The notes under the pieces were generated by a model. That model was not told the origin of the DNA. It did not search any database and saw only the letters and a program-made list of their open reading frames with translations. DNA of 29,743 nucleotides from Thermohalobaculum sp039821125 (GTDB lineage Bacteria; Pseudomonadota; Alphaproteobacteria; Rhodobacterales; Rhodobacteraceae): NCBI GenBank assembly GCA_039821125.1, contig JBCBOR010000057.1:1-29743 (forward strand), in the 5' to 3' direction. Positions 8,301 to 14,598 of the stretch are shown here, in pieces. The position numbers and the translations under genes were made by a program. Each line of letters starts with the position of its first letter. The stretch's first letter is position 1.

Positions 8301-8335
8301 GGCCCGGGCTGGGTGGTGGCCCATCCACCCGGGCC
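8301..8335. terminator. Bidirectional hairpin between convergent genes
   Basis: GGCCCGGG (8301-8308) pairs with CCCGGGCC (8328-8335). After one bulged C the stem continues with seven more pairs (8310-8316 with 8321-8327, including one G-T wobble) and closes on a TGGC loop. It lies 11 bases after the dehydrogenase stop and 76 bases before the end of the convergent flavoenzyme gene. There is no U-tract, so termination efficiency is inferred. Confidence 0.6.
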
Positions 8336-8411
8336 CGATCGATGGGACGGCGCTGCCCGCATTGCGATCAGGTATTTCGGGCAAGATGAAGGACGGGCGG
8401 CTCGAGCCGGG

Positions 8412-9524
8412 TCAGCGCATGGTGGCCGGGAAGCGGTCCGGGGACAGGGCGGCCACCGTCGCCGTGCCTACCTTTGGGGCGTGCCCCAGCACCAGATCCG
8501 CCGCCAACTGGCTGAGCGCAGGCGCGGTCTGAATGCCATAGCCACCCTGTCCGCAGAGCCAGAAGAACCCGTCTGTGTTCGGGTCGAACCCCGCCACCGG
8601 CGTGCGGTCAGGAGCGAAGGTGCGCAGGCCCGCCCAGGTGCGTTCGACGCGGGTGACCTCGAAGACGGTCGCCTGCGAGAACCGGTCCAGCCCTTCGGCC
8701 AGCACCATGTCATCGGGGTAGGCGTCGTGCGGCTCTGTGGGGTCTTCATCCGCGGGCGAGACCCAGAGCCGGCCACCATCAGGCTTGGCATACCAGGTCT
8801 CGGCGACCGAGGCCGTGACAGGCCACCGCCGAGCGTCCATCCCGTCCGGTACGGGCAACACGGCGATGGTTCGGCGGCATGGCGAGAGACCGACCGGCGC
8901 GGCCCCCGCCAGATCGGCGACCCGGTCGCCCCAGGCGCCCGCGGCGTTCACGATCACGGGGGCCTCGAACGTGCCTGCTCTGGTCTCGGCCCGCCAGACA
9001 TCCCCCACGCGGGTCAGACCAGACACCTCGGCCTTCGGCACGATCTCTCCGCCATGGGCGCGGAGCATCCGAACGAACGCTTGCAGCAGCGCATCGACGT
9101 CGATGTCCGATGCCTCGGGTTCGTATGCTGCGCGAACGATCTTGTCGGGTCGGTAGATCGGGAACAACTCCAGCACATCGGACGGGCCGAGGATCTCCAG
9201 GCCCTCAGCGCCGTCCATGTAGGCCGCAAAGGCATCGGCCATGCCGGGCTCCTCGACCTCCAGCACGCCGCGCGGAGACAGGAACCCGGTCTCGGCCAAA
9301 TCACCGCCGGAGCGGAACACGTGCTCGGAGGCCGCGTTCAGCGCACGGATCACGGCGTTGCCGTAGTTCAGGATGAAGACCGCCGCCGACCGCCCGGTGG
9401 TGTGATATGCGGGACGGTCCTCCATCTCCAGCACTGTCACCCGGGCATGCGGTGCCAGCCGGGCCGCGGCGCCGCACCCGGCCATGCCAGCCCCGATCAC
9501 GAGAATGTCTGCCGTAGATGTCAT
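8412..9524 (-). CDS. FAD-dependent oxidoreductase, D-amino-acid oxidase / glycine oxidase (DAO) family
   Basis: A 370-residue flavoprotein with the dinucleotide-binding motif ILVIGAGMAGCGAAARL at residues 8-24, followed by the acidic residue that binds ribose (VLEMED). The C-terminal GQGGYGIQTAPALSQLAADL segment is typical of the DAO fold. Family members oxidise amines, amino acids or 2-hydroxy acids and pass electrons to oxygen or a carrier. No signal peptide is visible. It is monocistronic on the minus strand, convergent with the 2-hydroxyacid dehydrogenase and divergent from the dioxygenase. As it sits in a catabolic neighbourhood, an amino acid, N-methyl amino acid or hydroxy-acid substrate is possible. 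The start ATG at 9524 is followed directly by the FAD motif, leaving no better choice. Confidence 0.88.
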   Translation of the reverse strand: MTSTADILVIGAGMAGCGAAARLAPHARVTVLEMEDRPAYHTTGRSAAVFILNYGNAVIRALNAASEHVFRSGGDLAETGFLSPRGVLEVEEPGMADAFAAYMDGAEGLEILGPSDVLELFPIYRPDKIVRAAYEPEASDIDVDALLQAFVRMLRAHGGEIVPKAEVSGLTRVGDVWRAETRAGTFEAPVIVNAAGAWGDRVADLAGAAPVGLSPCRRTIAVLPVPDGMDARRWPVTASVAETWYAKPDGGRLWVSPADEDPTEPHDAYPDDMVLAEGLDRFSQATVFEVTRVERTWAGLRTFAPDRTPVAGFDPNTDGFFWLCGQGGYGIQTAPALSQLAADLVLGHAPKVGTATVAALSPDRFPATMR

Positions 9525-9629
9525 TCCGTCACCCTAGGCGCGGCGGCAGTCTCGGGGAACCCCTCGCGCACCGGTGCGTTGATCGGGCGCGACGCCGCCC
9601 CACCTATGAACGAGACCCGGAGGTGACCC

Positions 9630-10232
9630 ATGTCCGATGCGCCCGACAGCCTGATCCATCGCCGCACCCTGTTGCTGGCAGCCCCCGCGCTGTTGCCGAC
9701 CCCCGCCTGTGCCGCAGCCAGCGACGGGCGCACGCCCCGTCAGACCGATGGGCCGTTCTATCCCCGGACCATCCCGGGCGACAGCGATGCCGACCTCGTG
9801 ACCTTCAACGGGCGTGATTTCGGCGGTGAGGTGATCGAGATGGCCGGGCAGGTCATGGATCTTGCCCGCACCCCGATCCCGGGCGCCGTGGTCGAGATCT
9901 GGCATTGCGACCCGGCGGGCATCTACCCCCATGTCGGGCGCAACAATGGCGGGGTCGCCGATCCGAACTTCCAGGGCTTTGGCGCGGTGGCGACCGGACC
10001 GGACGGCGCCTACCGGTTCCGGACGATCCGTCCCGGCGTCTATCCCGGCCGGGTCCGGCACATCCACGTGAAGATCAAACGCCAAGGCTCGAGCGTGCTC
10101 TCGACACAGATGTACTTCCCCGAGGAGGACAATGCCGGCGACTTCCTCTATCGCCGCGGCGGCGACGCGCTCCTCGCCCGGCGCATTGATGGCCCGCCCG
10201 TGCGGTACCAGTTCGACATATTCCTGGCCTGA
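9630..10232 (+). CDS. Exported intradiol ring-cleavage dioxygenase-like protein
   Basis: A 200-residue protein of the intradiol dioxygenase fold (protocatechuate 3,4-dioxygenase / catechol 1,2-dioxygenase). All four non-haem Fe(III) ligands can be placed: Tyr99 (AGIYPHVG), Tyr138 (GVYPGRV), His144 and His146 (RHIHVK). The N-terminus carries Arg11-Arg12 followed by a hydrophobic stretch (TLLLAAPALL) and Ala-rich cleavage region, which looks like a Tat signal, so the enzyme is predicted to be exported after folding with its iron. Ring-cleaving members are usually cytoplasmic and larger, so this belongs to the short 'dioxygenase-like' group with uncertain substrate. An excellent Shine-Dalgarno GGAGGTGA four bases before the ATG fixes the start. 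It is divergent from the flavoenzyme with a 105-bp shared promoter region. Confidence 0.88.
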   Translation: MSDAPDSLIHRRTLLLAAPALLPTPACAAASDGRTPRQTDGPFYPRTIPGDSDADLVTFNGRDFGGEVIEMAGQVMDLARTPIPGAVVEIWHCDPAGIYPHVGRNNGGVADPNFQGFGAVATGPDGAYRFRTIRPGVYPGRVRHIHVKIKRQGSSVLSTQMYFPEEDNAGDFLYRRGGDALLARRIDGPPVRYQFDIFLA

Positions 10233-10279
10233 ATGCCGGCCGCCGCCCTGAGCCAGACATTCCTTTGAACCCTTCGCAG

Positions 10280-10328
10280 CGTTCGCTCGACCAATTCATG
10301 ACCGCACGGCGCGGTCATCGGAGCGACG
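10280..10328 (+). promoter_or_regulatory. Two-tier stem-loop in the leader of the C39-like gene
   Basis: The inner stem ATGACCGC/GCGGTCAT (10298-10305 with 10311-10318) is perfect around a 5-nt loop. Flanking bases 10280-10288 pair with 10321-10328 (8 pairs with one bulged T). The structure lies 47 bases after the dioxygenase stop and 28 bases before the ATG at 10357. It may terminate dioxygenase transcription, or be a 5'-leader element. No U-tract follows. Confidence 0.5.
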
Positions 10329-10356
10329 CACATACGGGCGATGAAGGGGTGAAGGA

Positions 10357-10947
10357 ATGCCACGCTATACATACACTCAGACGGAACCCCACTCGTGCGG
10401 CGCTGCCGCCCTGATGGTGGCCATGGCCGAGCTTGGGGCATTGGCCCGGTCCAAGATCTCGCAGGAAAGAGAGATGCGGATCTACAAGCGGATCTGGCAG
10501 GCAAAGGGCGACGATTCGAACATCGCCAAGACTGCAAAGTACACGCGGCGCAAATGGGATCGCGACGCCGTGGTGCACGAGAATCTGTTTATCACGTCGA
10601 AGCTGAAGGAGAACAAGGACTTCCAGCTGCAACATGCGCTCTACGATATCGACATGAAGGCCGCCGGAGTGTCCAGCACCACGGCCTGGGGCATGGCCGA
10701 CGATATGTTCGACGACGATGCCCGTGTGCTGTTGGTGGTTGCGTTTCCAAAGCGAGGCGGAGGGATCGGTCTCCACTTCCTGCTCGCGCGCAAGGACGAG
10801 GGTCAGGTCTGGCTGATGAACCCCGATGGCGGTCTGGACCACGCAGTGCCGAAATTCGGGGATTGGATCGAATGCCCCTGGCACGCCTACACGGACAGGA
10901 AAAAGCACAAATACATCTTCACCGGCGTCTACGTGATTTTGCGGTGA
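10357..10947 (+). CDS. Stand-alone C39-like (papain-fold) cysteine peptidase, function unknown
   Basis: I do not recognise a named gene. The 196-residue protein starts almost at once with Q8-T-E-P-H-S-C14-G-A-A-A-L, which matches the spacing Q-x5-CG.A.L of peptidase family C39 (oxyanion Gln and catalytic Cys). A histidine follows at 140 (IGLHFLLAR) and an acid at Asp157 (LMNPDGG), giving a plausible Cys-His-Asp triad in C39 order. About 125 residues separate Cys and His, longer than in bacteriocin-transporter C39 domains, with a basic, charged middle (residues 30-90). No signal peptide, transmembrane segment or ABC transporter is attached, and no double-glycine precursor gene is nearby. It could be a cytoplasmic peptidase, a secreted effector or a toxin. 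The start is supported by AAGGGG seven bases upstream. Confidence 0.7.
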   Translation: MPRYTYTQTEPHSCGAAALMVAMAELGALARSKISQEREMRIYKRIWQAKGDDSNIAKTAKYTRRKWDRDAVVHENLFITSKLKENKDFQLQHALYDIDMKAAGVSSTTAWGMADDMFDDDARVLLVVAFPKRGGGIGLHFLLARKDEGQVWLMNPDGGLDHAVPKFGDWIECPWHAYTDRKKHKYIFTGVYVILR

Positions 10948-11341
10948 CTGCTGTGGTTTGAGCGCCGTGCTGTGCCCGCCCAGTGGCGCGTTGCGCTGGT
11001 TTGGCGGTCAGCGCGCGCTGGTCGGTCCGGCGCATTTTCATCGAATTTTAACCACCTGCGCGTATCTCTCTGCTCATTCGCGCAATGAGCCCGGGCGCCT
11101 TTCAACCGCCCATGGCTGAGGACTGACGACGGAACTAGTCCGCCCACGCGGCTGGCCAGCTGCATTTTTGACGAACGGCGCCGGACGGGTGCCGGTCAGA
11201 CCAAACCAGAGACACGGACCGGCCCGGTCAGCAGGGCCCCACTCCGGGTCTCGCCCCTCCCGAGAGATACCTGTAAGCGATCGGCCCGGATCAACCGGCC
11301 GCACCGGCCTCATGTCGTCTCGCGCTGGCCGTCTTGCGTTG
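10948..11341. other. Intergenic region between convergent genes, no gene seen
   Basis: This 394-base stretch separates the plus-strand C39-like gene from the minus-strand universal stress gene. Open frames here have no recognisable product and no good ribosome-binding site. It is rich in short GGCC/CCGG inverted repeats, for example GGCCG/CGGCC at 11297-11309 with a 3-nt loop, which may end the stress-protein transcript. The A+T-richer patch at 11034-11056 shows no clear promoter pair. Confidence 0.5.
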
Positions 11342-11755
11342 TCAGCGCACCACGAAGACCGACATCGTTGCATGACAGGCGACATACCCGGCGTTCGAGT
11401 GGAAGACATGCTCGACCCAGCCCGGCATGTGGCTCGCCATGACGATGAGCTGGACCTCGTTGTCCTGCGCCGCCTTGACGATCGCAGGGCCGATTTCCAC
11501 CCCCGGATCACGCGAATAGATCGGCAGGGCCGAGGTCTTGCAGACCGATGCGCAGGGCAAGGATGCCGCATAGGTGTCCAGCTTTTTCTGGTACTCATCC
11601 GCGTTGTGCGCCAGCGAGGAGGGGGCGCCTCCGTGCACACCGGCAATCAACACCTCCGAGCCATTCGCCTCCGCGATCTGCTGCGCGACGCTCAGGGCCC
11701 CGCTCAGTTGCTCCGTGTTCTCCAGATCGACCGGAACCATGATTTTCTGGTACAT
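11342..11755 (-). CDS. Universal stress protein (UspA family)
   Basis: A 137-residue single-domain Usp. It begins MYQKIMVPVDL, the usual first strand, and ends with SHMPGWVEHVFHSNAGYVACHATMSVFVVR (given here only as the family's last helix-strand pair), which resembles the UspF/UspG pattern around the nucleotide site. Usp proteins bind ATP or AMP and help survival in starvation, oxygen limitation or oxidative stress. The classical G-x2-G-x9-G(S/T) nucleotide motif is incomplete, so ATP binding is uncertain. Start: a consensus AAAGGAGGT lies five bases before the ATG at 11755; the frame extends 28 codons upstream without a ribosome-binding site. An FNR-type box upstream predicts induction when oxygen is low. 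It is monocistronic. Confidence 0.9.
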   Translation of the reverse strand: MYQKIMVPVDLENTEQLSGALSVAQQIAEANGSEVLIAGVHGGAPSSLAHNADEYQKKLDTYAASLPCASVCKTSALPIYSRDPGVEIGPAIVKAAQDNEVQLIVMASHMPGWVEHVFHSNAGYVACHATMSVFVVR

Positions 11756-11806
11756 GACAGACCTCCTTTCCTGAGGTCTTGTCTCACGTACCCGGGAGGT
11801 CCCGCC

Positions 11807-11820
11807 TTGATCGCGGTCAA
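11807..11820 (-). promoter_or_regulatory. FNR/FixK-type binding site upstream of the universal stress gene
   Basis: The 14-mer TTGAC-CGCG-ATCAA (minus strand) matches the FNR-family consensus TTGAT-N4-ATCAA in 9 of 10 conserved positions. Its centre is 58 bases upstream of the usp ATG, so a class II site centred at -41.5 would start transcription near 11772, leaving a 16-base leader that contains the AAAGGAGGT. In Rhodobacterales the likely binders are FnrL, or Dnr-type NO sensors. Confidence 0.65.
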
Positions 11821-11880
11821 ACCCTGGTTCAGAGGGCATTCTGCGGCAGGCGACATCGTGCGGGGACGCACCGATCGGGG

Positions 11881-12450
11881 TCAGGATGTCAGCCCCAGCG
11901 AGGATATGGCGGATTTGGCGGCCGCATCATCGCCGAGCAGGTCAGTCAGTTTTCGAAGCATCGCTGCTTGCCAGTCGGCCCTGATTTCGTAGTCGTCATC
12001 ATAGATGGTGTCAGGGTCCAGCATCATGCTGCCGATCGCTCCGATGGCCGCGGCGAAACTGTTCAGGTCTTGAGCAAACCCAGTCGGTGTCCAGCGCCCC
12101 GTGCCGTGGATCGCGTGCAAGACGGTACCGGTCGCGATGTCCAAGATGAATGGATCGCCGCCAGTCGCGGCGACGACGAGCCATCCATCATCCCAATTCT
12201 CACTATGATGGCCGGTGCGGGCGTTCCACCGGTATCCGGCCTGCAGGTTCCATAGCTCTGAAAGTGAGGGCAGGTATACATCGTTGCCGACCATGGGCAC
12301 GTCTAAATCGGTTGGGCCGATCTCGAGATAAAAGTCGGCGACCACAGTCGGCAGCGGAATGGTCCCTGACCACTGGGCGGCAGGCTGTGGGTGGCAGGTG
12401 CCAAACGCAGCGAGCTGTTGCCGAACCTGCTGCGACGGGACGTGGACCAT
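11881..12450 (-). CDS. SUKH (SMI1/KNR4) family protein, possible orphan immunity protein
   Basis: The 189-residue product shows the SMI1/KNR4 pattern: LPTVVADFYLEIGPTDL (helix-strand near residues 33-49), a central LWNLQAGYRW segment, and DGWLVVAATGGDPFILD followed by ATGTV, matching the family's 'W..fLvig..gGGd...ld...g.V' core. In bacteria, SUKH proteins are best known as immunity partners of secreted nuclease and deaminase toxins, but many are orphan. No polymorphic toxin, Rhs or contact-dependent inhibition gene is next to it. It starts 15 bases after the lpdA stop on the same strand and may be cotranscribed. Its own Shine-Dalgarno is weak, so translation may depend on the upstream gene. 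No signal peptide is seen, fitting a cytoplasmic protein. Confidence 0.68.
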   Translation of the reverse strand: MVHVPSQQVRQQLAAFGTCHPQPAAQWSGTIPLPTVVADFYLEIGPTDLDVPMVGNDVYLPSLSELWNLQAGYRWNARTGHHSENWDDGWLVVAATGGDPFILDIATGTVLHAIHGTGRWTPTGFAQDLNSFAAAIGAIGSMMLDPDTIYDDDYEIRADWQAAMLRKLTDLLGDDAAAKSAISSLGLTS

Positions 12451-12465
12451 CGACCCAACGGATGC

Positions 12466-13854
12466 CTAGAAGTGGATCGCCCGCCCGTACGCGTCCAGCA
12501 CGCTCTCGTGCATCATTTCGGAGAGCGTCGGGTGCGGGAAGACCGTGTGCATCAGGTCCTCTTCCGTGGTCTCGAGCTGGCGCCCGACGACATAGCCCTG
12601 GATCAGTTCGGTTACCTCGGCGCCGACCATGTGGGCGCCCAGAAGTTCCCCGGTACCCTCGTCGAAGACGGTCTTGATCATGCCCTCGGGCTCGCCCAGG
12701 GCGATCGCCTTGCCGTTGCCGATGAAGGGGAAGCGGCCGACCTTGATCTTCTTGCCGGCCTCCTTCGCCTGCGCTTCGGTCATCCCGACCGACGCGACCT
12801 GCGGCTGGCAATAGGTGCAGCCCGCAATGCTGTCGGGCGAGACCGGGTGGACATCGTTCTTGCCCGCGATCAATTCGGCGACCATGACACCCTCGTGGCT
12901 GGCCTTGTGCGCGAGCCATGGCGCGCCCGCGATATCGCCGATGGCGTAGATCCCGTCGACGCCCGTGCGGCAGTAGGGATCGGTGACCACATGGGTGCGG
13001 TCGACCTTGACGCCGATCTTCTCGAGCCCCAGCCCCTCGGTATTCCCGACGATGCCGACAGCGGAGATCACCGTGTCGAAGTCATGCGTCTCGACCTTGC
13101 CGCCACTCTCGATATGGGCGGTGACCTTGGGGGCGGCGCGGTCGAGCTTTTTGACCATGGCTTTCTCCATGATCTTCATGCCCTGTTTGACGAAAGACTT
13201 TTTGGCAAAGTCCGAGATCTCGGCGTCCTCGACCGGCAGGATCCGGTCCATGACCTCGACCACGGTCGTCTCGCAGCCGAGCGTGTTGTAGAACGACGCG
13301 AACTCGATCCCGATGGCGCCCGAGCCGATGACCAGCAGCTTCTTCGGCATCCTGGGCGGGGTCAGCGCGTGCTTGTAGGTCCAGACGAGATCGCCGTCCG
13401 CCTCGAGCCCCGGCAGCTCGCGCGCGCGGGCACCGGTGGCGATGATGATGTTCTTGGCGGTCAGGTCCTGCGGTTTGTCGCCCTTGACGCTGACCTTGCC
13501 GGGGGCGGGGATCGAGGCCTCGCCCATTATGGTCGTGACCTTGTTTTTCTTCAGCAGATGCCCGACGCCCGAGTTCAGCTGCCCCGCCACCTTGCGCGAG
13601 CGTTTGACCACCGCGTCCAGATCATAGCCGATGCCGTCGGCTTTCAGGCCGAACTCCTTGGCGCGCTCCATCAGGTGGAAGACCTCCGAGGAACGGAGCA
13701 TCGCCTTGGTGGGGATGCAGCCCCAGTTGAGACAGATGCCCCCCAGATGTTCGCGCTCGATGATTGCGGCCTTCAGGCCCAGCTGTGCGGCCCGGATCGC
13801 GGCAACATACCCGCCGGGGCCAGCCCCGATCACAACGACATCATAGGTGCTCAT
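12466..13854 (-). CDS. lpdA: Dihydrolipoyl dehydrogenase (E3)
   Basis: The 462-residue flavoprotein reoxidises dihydrolipoamide for the pyruvate, 2-oxoglutarate, branched-chain keto-acid or glycine cleavage complexes, reducing NAD. The FAD motif is VVIGAGPGGYVAAIRAAQLG (8-27). The redox-active disulfide is Cys41-x4-Cys46 in GGICLNWGCIPTKAM. The NAD motif is LVIGSGAIGIEFASF, and the C-terminal catalytic pair is His441 and Glu446 in FPHPTLSEMMHE. Length is normal for E3. A consensus GGAGG seven bases before the ATG fixes the start. No E1 or E2 gene is adjacent: it lies behind a DUF924 gene and before a SUKH gene, so it may be a shared or additional E3. A promoter with an overlapping dyad lies just upstream. 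Confidence 0.97.
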   Translation of the reverse strand: MSTYDVVVIGAGPGGYVAAIRAAQLGLKAAIIEREHLGGICLNWGCIPTKAMLRSSEVFHLMERAKEFGLKADGIGYDLDAVVKRSRKVAGQLNSGVGHLLKKNKVTTIMGEASIPAPGKVSVKGDKPQDLTAKNIIIATGARARELPGLEADGDLVWTYKHALTPPRMPKKLLVIGSGAIGIEFASFYNTLGCETTVVEVMDRILPVEDAEISDFAKKSFVKQGMKIMEKAMVKKLDRAAPKVTAHIESGGKVETHDFDTVISAVGIVGNTEGLGLEKIGVKVDRTHVVTDPYCRTGVDGIYAIGDIAGAPWLAHKASHEGVMVAELIAGKNDVHPVSPDSIAGCTYCQPQVASVGMTEAQAKEAGKKIKVGRFPFIGNGKAIALGEPEGMIKTVFDEGTGELLGAHMVGAEVTELIQGYVVGRQLETTEEDLMHTVFPHPTLSEMMHESVLDAYGRAIHF

Positions 13855-13882
13855 GCTGATCCTCCTTTAGGCCGGTCGCGCG

Positions 13883-13929
13883 AGGGTAGGGCGCACCACC
13901 GGGCATTGCAACGCTGTGCAGCGCAACAA
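13883..13929 (-). promoter_or_regulatory. Putative lpdA promoter overlapped by a 24-bp dyad operator
   Basis: On the minus strand TTGCAA (13906-13911) and TACCCT (13883-13888), 17 bases apart, form a plausible -35/-10 pair upstream of lpdA. The -35 box is one end of a dyad, 13906-13929, in which 8 of 11 positions per arm pair (TTG-N3-CGCTG, two central bases, CAGCG-N3-CAA). A dyad on the -35 suggests a repressor site. The sequence is TGC-rich, but I cannot assign a regulator. Confidence 0.4.
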
Positions 13930-13970
13930 TCTGAGCAATCTCGCCGTGCAGAAGACGTGATCATACAGGC

Positions 13971-14525
13971 TCAGCTCATGTAGCCGCCGTCGGCGCGGTA
14001 GCTGCGTTCCGCCTCGGTGTCGCTGCGTCCGAGGGCTGCGTTGCGCGAGGGGAAGCGCCCAAAGCGGCGAATGACCTCGCGGTGCTTGATGGCGTGGGGC
14101 AGGTTCTTGTCGCCATCCTCCGGCATCCGCATCAGGATCAGCCGGACGCAGCGTTCCTGATCGGTCAGCATCTCGGAGTGCATGAACGGCAGGTAGAAGA
14201 ACTGACGCCCCGGTTCCGCGATCTGCCGGTCTCGTCCCAGCCGGATCGCTGTCTGCGCACAGGCGCGGGCGGCGGGATCGCTGGCGAAGGCGTCGCCGGT
14301 GCCGCGGAACATGTTGCGCGGAAACTGGTCGAGCAGGATCACCAGGGCGAGGGCACCATCGGCGCTGCTCAGCCAGGGGGACAGGTGACCGCGCATGCCC
14401 TCACGCCAGATGCCGGCGAACCGCCGGGAGATCTCGGCATCCAGCGCATCGTCCTGCTTGTACCAGCCTTCGGGCCCGACTTCGTCCAGCCAGAAGGTCA
14501 GGATTTCCGTGATCTGCTGGCCCAT
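13971..14525 (-). CDS. DUF924 family protein
   Basis: A 184-residue protein with the DUF924 signatures: ILTFWLDEVGPEGWY at the N-terminus, LALVILLDQFPRNMFRGT at about 59-76, FFYLPFMHSE in the middle and FGRFPSRNAALGR near the C-terminus. The family is all-helical, with a TPR-like fold. Its biochemical role is unknown. It is cytoplasmic, with no signal or membrane segment. It lies 116 bases upstream of lpdA and 73 bases downstream of an MFS transporter on the same strand. The separate promoter in front of lpdA suggests it is not strictly an operon partner. Codon use matches the neighbours. Confidence 0.88.
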   Translation of the reverse strand: MGQQITEILTFWLDEVGPEGWYKQDDALDAEISRRFAGIWREGMRGHLSPWLSSADGALALVILLDQFPRNMFRGTGDAFASDPAARACAQTAIRLGRDRQIAEPGRQFFYLPFMHSEMLTDQERCVRLILMRMPEDGDKNLPHAIKHREVIRRFGRFPSRNAALGRSDTEAERSYRADGGYMS

Positions 14526-14598
14526 CGGGCGCTCTCCCCTGCCGTCAGGGGACGAGCGTGATCGGGCAGAGCGGCGCTGTCAATTCAGATGGCGCCGG

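Noticed and set aside
8313..9626. 437-codon plus-strand frame opposite the DAO flavoenzyme
   Set aside because: Low-complexity Arg/His/Gly-rich translation, no ribosome site, and a clear FAD enzyme on the other strand.
12391..13983. 530-codon open frame on the plus strand opposite lpdA
   Set aside because: It mirrors the codon pattern of lpdA on the other strand, has His/Asp/Arg-rich sequence without any family motif, and lpdA is unambiguous.
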